Below are positions 9,144 through 17,549 of a DNA stretch of 42,991 nt, one piece after another. The notes under the pieces were generated by a model, which was given only the letters and a program-made list of their open reading frames with translations, had not been told where the DNA came from and made no database searches. The number at the start of each line of letters is the position of its first letter. Within the stretch, counting starts at the first letter, position 1. The position numbers and the translations under genes were made by a program. The stretch is from Saprospiraceae bacterium (lineage in GTDB: Bacteria; Bacteroidota; Bacteroidia; Chitinophagales; Saprospiraceae), in the NCBI GenBank assembly GCA_020630735.1, contig JAHDIP010000008.1, forward strand, positions 1-42,991. The letters run 5' to 3'.

Positions 9144-9164
9144 AATGAATCTTAAAGTAAATAA

Positions 9165-10463
9165 ATGTTTAATTTGTTAAGGGGAGGATTATTGATAATA
9201 CTTTGTTGTATGAGTATTATTTGTTATAGCCAGTCAGGGTTATGTGATCCTACTGTTCCTTTTTTTGTGGTAGATCTCGCGTCTGACCCAAATGCAAATT
9301 TTATACAATATAATCCTAATAAGGCGAGAAATACAACCTGTTGCGGAAAAACAAATACAGATTGTATTGAATTTGAAGTGACATTGCATCCAAATGCTCT
9401 TGGATTTTCTTTTGAAGCAATAGGAGCTACTGCTACTGGATCTTTAGAGTATCAAATAGATTGTGGACCTCCTTATAGAAGTGGCGAAGTTGCTTGTGTC
9501 AATGGGACAGGACCTTTTACAGTTACTTTTTGTAAACCAGGTGGAAATGGTTATGATTATCAAATCCAATCTATTGCAGGAATAGCAGAAGTAACCGATA
9601 CTACTATAATAGAAGGCTGTAATACCATATTAGAAGTAAGTGGAAATATTGACTACAGTACGATTACTTGGAATGATATAACTTCAGGATCGGGTGCTTA
9701 TAATGCAAACTTGTCTTGTACGGCTGCATGTACCTCCACGGTCTTTACACCTTCAACCGATATGCCTTCACTTATTGAATATGAAGTTTGTGCAATGCCT
9801 GTTTCTGCAGATTGCCCTGTATTAGTGGAGGTTTGTGATACCTTAGATGTAGTAGTCTTACCTCCTTTTGATGTCAACTTAACAAATACGACATTTTGCC
9901 AGAATAGCGCAAACAATTATGGAGTATCTGTCGTCGCTAGCATTATAGCATATCCTTATGATTTTGAATGGTATAATGGCTATGATGCCACAGGTACTTT
10001 ATTGAGTACATCATCCATATTCAATATGCCAGCTACAGGAAGTTACTCTGTAAAAGTTACTCATAACATATATGGAGAGTGTGCCAGTATAATTAAAAAT
10101 TTTGATGGTGTAATCTATCCTTCTCCAAAGGTTAATGTTGGTCCAGATTTTAAAGTTTGCATTAGCGATACCATTAACTTAAATAGTATTGCTTCTGGTG
10201 GAGATGGTAATTACTCTTTTTTGTGGGACTCAGGAGAAACATCCGACTTTCTAAGCGTTTATCCTCCACTTTGGAAAACGTATACAGTTACCGTAACGGA
10301 TGGTAATCAATGTACTGCATCAGATGCTGTTGTTGTTGTGATTACTGCTTGCACAGAAGATTGTTCTAATGGTATCGATGATGACTATGATGGTTTAGTC
10401 GATTGTGAAGATGAAGACTGCGATTGTTGTTTTGCTAAGAGTCCAGTTTTAAGTAAAAATTAG
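9165..10463 (+). CDS. Secreted Cys-rich Ig-like surface protein, apparently lacking its C-terminal sorting domain
   Basis: A predicted exported protein of 432 residues. A signal peptide (1-22, cut after CYS) is followed by an N-terminal domain (about 25-140) with paired cysteines and an NTTCCGK motif, a type that opens many large adhesin-like proteins of Saprospiria and relatives. Ig/PKD-like modules follow (about 150-240, 245-315 and 320-395; the last has SGGDGNYSFLWDSGE, resembling SprB-type repeats). The end carries an Asp/Cys-rich CSNGIDDDYDGLVDCEDEDC motif, as in MopE-like metal-binding segments. In relatives this motif is usually internal, with more modules and a sorting domain after it; here the protein stops 14 residues later, 10 nt short of recG. 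It may be truncated or a non-anchored form. The function is probably adhesion or surface structure. Confidence 0.7.
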   Translation: MFNLLRGGLLIILCCMSIICYSQSGLCDPTVPFFVVDLASDPNANFIQYNPNKARNTTCCGKTNTDCIEFEVTLHPNALGFSFEAIGATATGSLEYQIDCGPPYRSGEVACVNGTGPFTVTFCKPGGNGYDYQIQSIAGIAEVTDTTIIEGCNTILEVSGNIDYSTITWNDITSGSGAYNANLSCTAACTSTVFTPSTDMPSLIEYEVCAMPVSADCPVLVEVCDTLDVVVLPPFDVNLTNTTFCQNSANNYGVSVVASIIAYPYDFEWYNGYDATGTLLSTSSIFNMPATGSYSVKVTHNIYGECASIIKNFDGVIYPSPKVNVGPDFKVCISDTINLNSIASGGDGNYSFLWDSGETSDFLSVYPPLWKTYTVTVTDGNQCTASDAVVVVITACTEDCSNGIDDDYDGLVDCEDEDCDCCFAKSPVLSKN

Positions 10464-10473
10464 TTGAAGTCTA

Positions 10474-12591
10474 TTAGCTAATTAAGCTCCAGCCCTTTAG
10501 TTTTTTGCCATGATGGTCGAAATAATATTTGATGCTAGCGTGTTCAGGGCGTAAGAAGTTGGGATCATCATCTAGTATACGAGCAGCAACTTCACGAGCG
10601 GTTTGAAGTATTCGACCATCTTTTGCTAAGTCGGCAATTCTGAAATTTAGAATACCACTTTGTTGAGTACCTTCCATATTGCCAGGACCACGTAGTTTTA
10701 AATCTGCTTCTGCGATTTCAAAACCGTTATTCGTTCTTACCATAGTGGCAATACGTTCTTTGGCTTCGGTCGATAGTTTGAAACTCGACATGAGAATACA
10801 AAACGATTGCTCTGCTCCACGCCCTACACGACCACGTAATTGATGCAGTTGCGATAAACCAAAACGCTCCGTATTCTCGATCACCATAACAGATGCATTA
10901 GGTACATTGACACCCACTTCAATTACAGTAGTAGCAATCATAATTTGTGTTTCGCCTTTCACAAAACGCTGCATTTCAAAATCTTTATCCTTTGGTTTCA
11001 TTCGACCATGTACCACACTTATTTGATAATCTGAAATCGGAAACTCTCTAGACAATGATTCGTGTCCTTCTTCCAAATTTTGGAGGTCTAAAGTTTCCGA
11101 CTCTTCGATAAGCGGATAGACGACGTAGACCTGTCGACCCTTTGCAATTTCTTCTCGCATAAAACCCATCACACGCATGCGGTGGTTTTCGGTTTTGTGC
11201 AAGGTTTTTATTTCTTTTCGACCTGGAGGCAATTCATCAATTACAGAAACATCCAAATCACCATACAAGGTCATGGAAAGTGTACGAGGAATAGGAGTAG
11301 CAGTCATCACCAAAATATGAGGAGGGTAGGGTTTACTTTTAGCCCAAAGTTTTGCCCGTTGTGCTACCCCAAAACGATGTTGTTCATCAGTAATAGCTAA
11401 GGCTAAATTTTTAAATTCTACAGGATCTTCAATCAGGGCATGAGTACCAATCAAAAGATGGATATCACCTTCTTTAAGTTGTTCTAAAAGTAGTTTTCGT
11501 TTTTTTCCTTTGACACTACCCGATAAGAAACCAACGTTGATTCCGAGTCCATCTACATATTCTGAAATGGAAATAAAATGTTGCTGTGCTAAAATTTCGG
11601 TCGGTGCCATCAAGCAAGCTTGGAAGTCGTTATCCATTGCCATTAGCATCGCCATTAGTCCTACGATTGTTTTTCCACTACCAACATCGCCTTGCAACAA
11701 GCGATTCATTTGAATACCTGAACCTAAATCTTTGCGTATTTCTTTCAGCACTCGTTTTTGAGCACCTGTCAACTCAAAAGGTAATTTTTCGTTAAAAAAA
11801 CGATTAAAATAATTGGCTATTTTAGGAAATGCAAAACCCTTGATAGAATCTTTTCGACGACGTTTGATTTGGAGTAAACGAAGTTGTAAAAAAAAGAGTT
11901 CTTCAAACTTTAATCGATTACGAGCAGCATTCAGCTCTTGTTGATTTTGCGGAAAATGGATACTACGAAAAGCATCATATCGACCAAGAAACTTAAATTT
12001 TTGAATAATATAAGTCGGTAAATTTTCTTTTATATCACTAGGCGTAATTTTATTGAATAATGCGGCGACTAATTTTCGTTGACCTTTAGCGTCTAAGCCT
12101 TTTGCATTCAACTTATCAGTACTAGGATAAACAGGTGCAAAAGTCGCAGCCTTTTTAGCATTGGCAGCGGATACGTCTTCGATTTCAGGATGTGGAATAT
12201 TGAGTTGGTTTCTGAAAAAATTGACTTTCCCGAAAACGATATATTCGCCGCCGATATTCAAGTTTTTTTCTAACCAATGAATTCCTTTAAACCAGACCAA
12301 TTCGATAACACCAGTTTCATCTCTAAAAGAACCAACCATTCGTCGTTTCCGTCCTTCACCCATTACATTTATTCGGCGTAAAATACCACGCAACTGCACA
12401 TTGTCACTATCAGGGCCAAGGTCTTTGATACGATGAAATTGCGTTTTGTCAACATAGCGAAATGGAAAATGCATGAGTAAGTCATTAAACGTAAAAATGC
12501 CCAATTCCTTTTTTAGCATATTTCCTTTAGTCGGACCTACGCCTTTCAAATACTCAATGGAGCCAGCTAAAATAGATGGTTGATTACTCAT
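10474..12591 (-). CDS. recG: ATP-dependent DNA helicase RecG
   Basis: A branched-DNA translocase that reverses stalled forks and processes recombination intermediates. At 705 residues it has the usual RecG length. It shows an N-terminal wedge/OB-fold domain (about 55-160), Walker A GDVGSGKT, DEQH box with the RecG-specific TDEQHRFGVAQR, motif III TATPIPRT, and helicase domain 2 with the motif VI QLHQLRGRVGRG near residue 595. The C-terminus has the RecG-specific helical segment. It converges with the secreted-protein gene, separated by only 10 nt and without a visible terminator, so read-through from either side is possible. ATG start. Confidence 0.96.
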   Translation of the reverse strand: MSNQPSILAGSIEYLKGVGPTKGNMLKKELGIFTFNDLLMHFPFRYVDKTQFHRIKDLGPDSDNVQLRGILRRINVMGEGRKRRMVGSFRDETGVIELVWFKGIHWLEKNLNIGGEYIVFGKVNFFRNQLNIPHPEIEDVSAANAKKAATFAPVYPSTDKLNAKGLDAKGQRKLVAALFNKITPSDIKENLPTYIIQKFKFLGRYDAFRSIHFPQNQQELNAARNRLKFEELFFLQLRLLQIKRRRKDSIKGFAFPKIANYFNRFFNEKLPFELTGAQKRVLKEIRKDLGSGIQMNRLLQGDVGSGKTIVGLMAMLMAMDNDFQACLMAPTEILAQQHFISISEYVDGLGINVGFLSGSVKGKKRKLLLEQLKEGDIHLLIGTHALIEDPVEFKNLALAITDEQHRFGVAQRAKLWAKSKPYPPHILVMTATPIPRTLSMTLYGDLDVSVIDELPPGRKEIKTLHKTENHRMRVMGFMREEIAKGRQVYVVYPLIEESETLDLQNLEEGHESLSREFPISDYQISVVHGRMKPKDKDFEMQRFVKGETQIMIATTVIEVGVNVPNASVMVIENTERFGLSQLHQLRGRVGRGAEQSFCILMSSFKLSTEAKERIATMVRTNNGFEIAEADLKLRGPGNMEGTQQSGILNFRIADLAKDGRILQTAREVAARILDDDPNFLRPEHASIKYYFDHHGKKLKGWSLIS

Positions 12592-12707
12592 GTATATTTT
12601 AAAATTCTTGATGACAAAAATAGCAATTATAATGGATGTAGGAAAAGAGAGTTGATGTAATTTTTGGAAATAAATGAGTAGGCATTTACAAATAGAATAT
12701 AATAGAT

Positions 12708-12715
12708 TATCTTTG
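12708..12715 (+). promoter_or_regulatory. TAnnTTTG -7 promoter element (TATCTTTG) of rbfA
   Basis: TATCTTTG followed by CG closely matches the Bacteroidota consensus and lies 75 nt upstream of the rbfA ATG, giving a leader of about 65-70 nt. Confidence 0.65.
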
Positions 12716-12790
12716 CGGGCTTGATAAGGTGAACGATAGATAGAAACAGTATGATTTTACAAATCGTCTCCACTCGTAAAAATAAAAATT

Positions 12791-13171
12791 ATGCAGACTA
12801 AAAGGCAAAAACAAGTAGCCGAATTAATTAAAAGAAATATCAGTACAGTGCTCCAACAAGAGGGCAGTTATATATATGGTGCAGGAGTTCTTGTAACAGT
12901 AACAGGCGTGAAAGTTTCACCTGATATGGGGATTGCTAAAATCTATTTAAGTATTTATAATACCGAAAATAAGCAAGCGGTTATTTTACAATTAGAAAAT
13001 GAAAATGTACGTATTCGTCAGTCACTGGCTTATCGCATTCGTAAGCACGTTCGCCGTATTCCAGAGATACAGTTTTATATGGATGATACCTTGGATGAAA
13101 TGTATCGCTTAAGTAATTTATTTCAGAAACTAGATAAAGATGGTCAGATGGGAAATGAAGAAGAAGAATAG
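12791..13171 (+). CDS. rbfA: 30S ribosome-binding factor RbfA
   Basis: Binds the maturing 30S subunit near helix 1 and the neck of 16S rRNA and aids late processing and cold adaptation. The 126 residues match the family's length. The KH-like fold is recognisable: an N-terminal helix (TKRQKQVAELIKRNIS), a beta-strand GVLVTVTGVKVSPDMGIAKIYLSIY, a helix with the conserved IRQSLAYRIRKHVRRIPEIQFYMDDTLD, and an acidic tail. The PEIQFYMDDT signature is diagnostic. It is encoded alone, between divergent recG and a convergent permease gene 12 nt away, not in the nusA-infB-rbfA arrangement of proteobacteria. Confidence 0.95.
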   Translation: MQTKRQKQVAELIKRNISTVLQQEGSYIYGAGVLVTVTGVKVSPDMGIAKIYLSIYNTENKQAVILQLENENVRIRQSLAYRIRKHVRRIPEIQFYMDDTLDEMYRLSNLFQKLDKDGQMGNEEEE

Positions 13172-13183
13172 GATCTAATCTTA

Positions 13184-14689
13184 TTAATTTAATGTTTCAA
13201 TATTAATTTTACGAGCGAGTTCTTGAGGTATCTTTATGTGTTTATTTTCTGATCGTATTTCAATAAAATCTTGTTCTACTTTTTGTACAGAAAAAGTCAT
13301 ATTGGGAAGTAGACCAAGCTCCCAAAGTTTTACTGTAATTTGTTCGCTCATTTGTTTTTGAGCGATCTTTGCATTTTTGAATACTTCAAGTTTGATTAAA
13401 GGAAAAAGTGGTCTTCCTTTTTTAGACGGAATAGGCGAACCATGTGGGTCAGTTGTAGGAAACCCCAAGGTTTGATCTACTTCATCTAGCAATTCGTCAG
13501 TCAATAAATGTTCGTAGCGTTCTGCTTCTTCATGAATTTGTTCTTCCGAAAGTCCAATTTTATTAACCAGATATGTTTCCCAAAGTCGATGAGCACGTAC
13601 CAACTTATTTGCCACGTCCTTTCCTGATTGAGTCAAGATCAATTCACTTTTATTCTGTTCCATGTAAGCTTTCGATCTTAAAGTGCTCAAGTGTTTATTC
13701 AATGTACTTTTACCAAACCAAAGTTTAGCCAATAAGTTATCAATTGTCAACTCGCCTTGCTCAGATAAACGGAACGCTTGTTTGAGCGTATCTTCCAATT
13801 GTATTTTTTGTTGTTGTTTACGTTTTCTAAAATAATTGATCACTAATCCCTTTTTAGGAGAAAAGAATACAGCTAGAAAATAGATTAGTGTAGCCGTTAC
13901 TGCTATCGCAGGTCCAGGAGTAGTGCCAATCAGAATAGCTAAGGTCAAGCCTATGATTGCAGAAATAAGACCAACAATGCCCGATATAAAAAGTACCCAA
14001 GGTAAACGATCCGATAGAAGTAGAGCGGTGGAGGCTGGTGTAATTAACATCGCAACAACTAAAATGACACCAACAGTTTGCAAAGAAGCTACTACTGCTA
14101 CAGAAAGCAATAGCATTAAAAAGTAATGAACTGTATTGACTGAAATACCCATTGTTTCAGCAATGACTGGTTGGAACGTTGTTACAAATAAGTAGCGATA
14201 AAAAGCAATTATACTAAAGAGTACATAAATAGTAATACCTGTAGTCAAATACAAGTCTTCATTTGATACACCTAGTACATTTCCAAAGAGAAAGTCTTTT
14301 AAATCAAGATGCACGCCACTGCCACTTCTACTAATAGCAGAAATGCCCATTACTCCAATAGAAAACATAGCTGTAAAGACTATACCAATCGCAGCATCAT
14401 TTTTAGTTCGAACATTATGTTGTATCCACGTTATGGCTATTGCGGTAACAAGCCCTGCTAAAACAGCACCCGTAAAAAACGCTAGTACACTTTGTCCTAC
14501 TACAACAAAGGCAAAGACTACCCCAGGCAAAATAGCATGTGCCAAGGCATCACCAATTAAAGCCATATTACGAAGCACAATAAAGCAACCTAAAACACCA
14601 CACATCAAACCCACTAAACAAGAAGCAATAAGTGCTCTTTGTGCCCAGGGATCTTGGAAGGCTTCCCAGAAGTAAGTGAATTGCTCCAT
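13184..14689 (-). CDS. Metal (Mn/Zn/Fe) ABC transporter permease fused to a DtxR-type metalloregulator
   Basis: A 501-residue fusion. Residues 1-280 form an ABC-3 family permease (MntB/ZnuB/TroC type) with eight or so membrane helices and family motifs (GDALAHAILPGV, VGVILVVAMLITPAS). After a basic linker (FRKRKQQQK) a cytosolic DtxR/MntR module follows: winged helix (about 305-360), metal-binding and dimerisation helices (about 365-425) with RAHRLWETYL, EEAERYEHLL and a DPHGSPIP loop supplying His/Glu ligands, and an SH3/FeoA-like end (about 435-501). It probably forms the channel for Mn2+ or Fe2+ uptake and reports on intracellular metal. The ATPase and binding-protein genes are not adjacent. 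An operator-like palindrome sits in its promoter. TroC-type permeases fused to DtxR domains are known in Bacteroidota; the DNA-binding role of this one is inferred. Confidence 0.88.
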   Translation of the reverse strand: MEQFTYFWEAFQDPWAQRALIASCLVGLMCGVLGCFIVLRNMALIGDALAHAILPGVVFAFVVVGQSVLAFFTGAVLAGLVTAIAITWIQHNVRTKNDAAIGIVFTAMFSIGVMGISAISRSGSGVHLDLKDFLFGNVLGVSNEDLYLTTGITIYVLFSIIAFYRYLFVTTFQPVIAETMGISVNTVHYFLMLLLSVAVVASLQTVGVILVVAMLITPASTALLLSDRLPWVLFISGIVGLISAIIGLTLAILIGTTPGPAIAVTATLIYFLAVFFSPKKGLVINYFRKRKQQQKIQLEDTLKQAFRLSEQGELTIDNLLAKLWFGKSTLNKHLSTLRSKAYMEQNKSELILTQSGKDVANKLVRAHRLWETYLVNKIGLSEEQIHEEAERYEHLLTDELLDEVDQTLGFPTTDPHGSPIPSKKGRPLFPLIKLEVFKNAKIAQKQMSEQITVKLWELGLLPNMTFSVQKVEQDFIEIRSENKHIKIPQELARKINIETLN

Positions 14690-14721
14690 ACCTTACAAAG
14701 TTATACTTTTTTTAATAAAAT

Positions 14722-14729
14722 CAAAAATA
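14722..14729 (-). promoter_or_regulatory. TAnnTTTG -7 promoter element of the permease-regulator gene
   Basis: On the minus strand the sequence reads TATTTTTG, an exact consensus match 32 nt upstream of the ATG at 14689. The palindrome at 14733-14748 lies immediately upstream, in the spacer to the -33 region. Confidence 0.6.
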
Positions 14730-14732
14730 TAA

Positions 14733-14748
14733 TTTAGACTAATCTAAA
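14733..14748. promoter_or_regulatory. DtxR/MntR-like operator palindrome
   Basis: TTTAGACTAATCTAAA is a dyad with perfect 6-bp arms (TTTAGA/TCTAAA). It resembles known DtxR/MntR-family boxes, which have TTTAG-type arms. It lies 44 nt before the start codon of a gene whose product carries a DtxR module, within the predicted promoter. A 13-nt direct repeat, AAAAATATAATTT, overlaps both edges (14723-14735 and 14746-14758). Autoregulation by metal is inferred. Confidence 0.6.
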
Positions 14749-14874
14749 AATATAATTTGATATAGCTATAAGTACGCTAATCAAAACAAAAAATTAGAAG
14801 CGTTTGCTGTTATATTGAAACCAAGGTAGTTATCAACAGACTAGGGCTACCGATGATTAAACAACAGCTCCTTT

Positions 14875-14888
14875 TGATGATCCGATAA
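14875..14888 (-). repeat. Dispersed intergenic repeat, copy in inverse orientation
   Basis: The minus strand reads TTATCGGATCATCA, identical to 32605-32618 on the plus strand. It lies between ppx and the permease-regulator gene. Confidence 0.4.
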
Positions 14889-14931
14889 TCAAATATTGGT
14901 AGAATAGAGAGATTCGTTAGTTTGATGTACC

Positions 14932-15852
14932 TTATTTTGGCTGTATCATCTCTTTAAGCATACCTTCTTTCATTGCATATGCAGAGATTATAACTTTTTC
15001 TAGCGAAGCTTTTTCAATAATAAAACGAATTAGAACCATTGCAACGATGATCATTTCTGCACGGCTAGCAGGTAAGTTAACGATTGCCAAGCGTTCTTCT
15101 AGTGTAGTAGTGATCAGTTGATTATAAAAAGGATAGAGTTTTTCCGTTTTTATTGAAGAATGAAGCGGATCTTTTTTTTGTTTAACTAAAAATGCTTCCA
15201 ACACATCAAAAGTTCCTGACGCACCGACTAGGTAGCGAGCAGGCGTTTTTTCGAGTTGTACTAATAGTGTCGTGAGCGTTTTTTCTAAATATGTTTTTAA
15301 GGTATCAATCTCTTGTATGGAGATAGGATCATTTTGGTGAAATTGATTAAATAAAACAGCAACACCAATAGGGAAGCTTTCTGCCCAATAAACATGCTTT
15401 TCATCAGCAATAATAAATTCGACACTACCACCACCAATATCCATAATCAGGACTTTGTGTTTGTCGAACGGAACCGCTTGGGCAACGCCTTGATGAATCA
15501 AACGAGCTTCTTCGCTACCAGGAATGAGCTGTATGTCAATTCCAGTGTTTTGTTTTACTTGCTGAATAAAATTTGGTCCATTACTAGCCGTACGTAGAGC
15601 TGCCGTTCCAAAAGCTTTTAAAGCCGTCAACGAATTAGCTTTTATTAATGTATGGAAAAGGTTTAAGGCATCTATTCCTCGTTTGAACGGTACTTCACCA
15701 ATCGTTTCTATGCCTTCTTCAGCTAATTTAATATAAACACGTTTACGAATTAGCTCTTCAAATGTACCATCCGAATTAACCTCTACAATAAGTAAATGGA
15801 ATGTATTCGTACCTAAATCAATAACACCATATCTTGGTTTGGAGTTGTTCAA
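14932..15852 (-). CDS. ppx: Ppx/GppA family exopolyphosphatase
   Basis: Hydrolyses terminal phosphates from inorganic polyphosphate, and/or pppGpp to ppGpp, in the cytosol. The 306 residues comprise only the two ASKHA-fold domains of the family. The phosphate-1 motif is at the N-terminus (GVIDLGTNTFHLLI), the conserved FGTAALRTASN strand-loop follows at about 83-93, then the GSEEA-RLIHQG segment, and the phosphate-2 motif DIGGGSVEF near 139-147. It lacks the C-terminal HD-type extension of longer Ppx proteins. No ATG is available near the conserved N-terminus; TTG at 15852 gives the expected start, 5 nt after the stop of the upstream lipoprotein gene, which suggests translational coupling. 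Confidence 0.88.
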   Translation of the reverse strand: MNNSKPRYGVIDLGTNTFHLLIVEVNSDGTFEELIRKRVYIKLAEEGIETIGEVPFKRGIDALNLFHTLIKANSLTALKAFGTAALRTASNGPNFIQQVKQNTGIDIQLIPGSEEARLIHQGVAQAVPFDKHKVLIMDIGGGSVEFIIADEKHVYWAESFPIGVAVLFNQFHQNDPISIQEIDTLKTYLEKTLTTLLVQLEKTPARYLVGASGTFDVLEAFLVKQKKDPLHSSIKTEKLYPFYNQLITTTLEERLAIVNLPASRAEMIIVAMVLIRFIIEKASLEKVIISAYAMKEGMLKEMIQPK

Positions 15853-15857
15853 AATGA

Positions 15858-16358
15858 TTATTGTTTAGGAGCAGTTTTTGGAAGATTAGCCAACATGTTT
15901 TTAAAGTAAGTGATTCCTTGTTCTGTTATCATGTTGCTGTAGATAGGCTTGTTGTCTTCCATGAATGTATAATAATAGCAACCATCACCGAGATGAAAAT
16001 CTGCTTCTAAAATAAATTCTCCTTGACTCTGAAAAGATAAACGACCAGTAGGTTTGCAGTTTAAGCTTTTAGGAGTAGGTGTTGTCGAAACAAAACTTAA
16101 TAACTGTTGTACGCCTCCTTTTGTATCTACATTCATGCTGATAGGTAAATCATAAAAAATAAAATCAAGCGATTCTGCACGTTGAAAAACATCTTGCATT
16201 ATTTCTGGTGTAATACTCGGATGAGCTGGACCAGCAGGAACAGGATTTTTTTGTTGTGATGGTGTTGGTGTCGTAGGAGTTGTAGTTTTAGGTTTACTAG
16301 TTTTAGAACCACAGCTTAAAAGCAAAGAAAATATAGCTAAATATAAAAGACGTATCAT
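15858..16358 (-). CDS. Hypothetical lipoprotein
   Basis: I do not recognise a domain. It has a lipoprotein signal with lipobox SLLLSC and acylated C16, followed by a low-complexity Thr/Pro/Lys linker (about 20-50) typical of envelope lipoproteins. A small folded domain follows (about 55-160) with two cysteines and a CYYYTFMEDNKPIYSNMI strand pattern. It is likely anchored in the outer or inner membrane and faces the periplasm. It lies directly upstream of ppx (5-nt gap) and downstream of the beta-barrel gene (40-nt gap) on the same strand, so the three may form one transcription unit. ATG start. Confidence 0.7.
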   Translation of the reverse strand: MIRLLYLAIFSLLLSCGSKTSKPKTTTPTTPTPSQQKNPVPAGPAHPSITPEIMQDVFQRAESLDFIFYDLPISMNVDTKGGVQQLLSFVSTTPTPKSLNCKPTGRLSFQSQGEFILEADFHLGDGCYYYTFMEDNKPIYSNMITEQGITYFKNMLANLPKTAPKQ

Positions 16359-16398
16359 TATTTTTTCTTTAGTAAAAGAGTTAGGAAGAAGTTTTTAT

Positions 16399-17022
16399 TT
16401 AAAATAAATACTGAGCATAAAACGAAAGAAATTTTTCGAGTAGAGGATCAGCATTTGGCGCCCCTTCAGTTTCAGGATTAAATAAGTAGGTCAGTGAACG
16501 ATTATATCTAAACGAAAAACCCCAGCTAGGATTTATAAAGTAAGAAACCCCGACAGTGATATTTATATCGTCTTTAGATAAAAAATCAGTAAGTGATTCT
16601 AAGCCAGAACCATCAAAGTTATAATTGATAAGTCGACCATAAGCTAGCCCGCCTGTAAATTGTACTCTATAGTAATCATCTTCTTCTTGGTACCAATCCG
16701 AATAATTAAAAGTGACAGGTACTTCTACATATTGAAGATTTATTTTTAGTTGATCAACTATGTTTCCAGCGATAAGACCAGACTGACTTCCTCGTTGACT
16801 ATACAAAATATCGACTCCGATATCCATTTTGTCTTGTAGTAAAATGGTGCTTCGAAGTCCTCCTCGAACGCCTATTTTATTAAAACCAGCGGTAGCATCT
16901 CCATCAATTTGAGCAGCATTAAATCCTACGATGACACCAGCTTTAAAGCGTTGAGCCTGTACTTGTAAGCAAGTAAGACAACAAAGAGAACAGAGTAGGA
17001 TAACAAATATATTTTTTTGCAT
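16399..17022 (-). CDS. PorT-type outer-membrane beta-barrel protein
   Basis: A 207-residue outer-membrane protein with a signal peptide (1-23, cut after VQA). Alternating hydrophobic/aromatic strands span the remainder and it ends with aromatic FYAQYLF, the usual beta-barrel C-terminal signature. It matches the outer-membrane beta-barrel class common in Bacteroidota (PF13568-like: start KAGVIVGFNAAQIDGD, then SQRGSQSG turn, then YVEVPVTFNY). The specific function is unknown; PorT itself is needed for type IX secretion, but this looks like one of many paralogues. ATG start. The gene 131 nt away (17154) is transcribed divergently. Confidence 0.82.
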   Translation of the reverse strand: MQKNIFVILLCSLCCLTCLQVQAQRFKAGVIVGFNAAQIDGDATAGFNKIGVRGGLRSTILLQDKMDIGVDILYSQRGSQSGLIAGNIVDQLKINLQYVEVPVTFNYSDWYQEEDDYYRVQFTGGLAYGRLINYNFDGSGLESLTDFLSKDDINITVGVSYFINPSWGFSFRYNRSLTYLFNPETEGAPNADPLLEKFLSFYAQYLF

Positions 17023-17153
17023 AAAGTTAAAATTTAAAGAACTTCTATCTGAAAATGCAGTATGGCAGCTTCATTTTTACGATATTTGCAATATAGAAAT
17101 AACATGTTTCGCATTGCGAAGATACATTATGCTTTTTGAAAAGAGTAACGAAT

Positions 17154-17549
17154 ATGTTTAAATATACAAAACACACCTTAAAGAAGATAGAAGATTTATT
17201 CAAAGAATTTGATTATACCATTCGATATGAAAAAGGTAATTTTCAATCAGGTTATTGTATCGTTGAAAATCGTCGAATTGCTGTCATCAATCGTTTTTAC
17301 GATACTGAAGCTCGGATCAATTGTTTGCTAGAGATTTTATCGACTGTTGAAGTAGATAGTACAGCATTGTCAGAAAAAAGTGTTGTTTTTTATGACAAAC
17401 TGCAAAAAGTCATTTCTGCCAATTTTAGCGAAGGAACAGAAGATATGGAAGTCGCTTCCGAAGATACGATAGAAGATAGGACTGACGAAAATGCAGAACC
17501 AATAATCGAAGAACCTAGTACAGAAGAAATAGAAAAAGTTGAAGATTAA
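17154..17549 (+). CDS. Conserved hypothetical protein with acidic C-terminal tail
   Basis: No named family recognised, although similar short proteins with a 'YTIRYEKGNFQSGYCIVE' core occur in other Bacteroidota (recollection, not searched). The 131 residues contain an N-terminal alpha/beta domain (1-90) and a strongly acidic Glu/Asp-rich tail (about 95-131). It has no signal peptide or membrane segment, so it is probably cytosolic. I chose the ATG at 17154; a TTG at 17136 would add six residues. Its stop codon overlaps the start of the metallohydrolase gene by 11 nt, a sign of translational coupling and a linked role. Confidence 0.7.
   Translation: MFKYTKHTLKKIEDLFKEFDYTIRYEKGNFQSGYCIVENRRIAVINRFYDTEARINCLLEILSTVEVDSTALSEKSVVFYDKLQKVISANFSEGTEDMEVASEDTIEDRTDENAEPIIEEPSTEEIEKVED

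Larger units (their letters stand above)
8835..9164. other. 330-bp non-coding gap
   Basis: No credible reading frame. It holds two words of the dispersed intergenic repeat (8880-8899 and 8911-8924), a perfect 14-bp hairpin (8971-9003), and a TAnnTTTG promoter element (9136-9143) for the next gene. Confidence 0.7.

Noticed and set aside
12750-12798. 16-codon upstream reading frame in the rbfA leader that overlaps the rbfA start
   Set aside because: Short frames of this kind occur by chance; there is no repeated codon pattern or ribosome-binding site that would suggest attenuation.
14830-14838. DnaA-box-like TTATCAACA
   Set aside because: A single box with one mismatch to TTATCCACA and no cluster of boxes, dnaA/dnaN gene or AT-rich unwinding element; chance occurrence in AT-rich DNA.
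17108-17120. Palindrome TTCGCA-T-TGCGAA in the divergent gap at 17023-17153
   Set aside because: A single short dyad with no known regulator; could be an operator but nothing else supports it.
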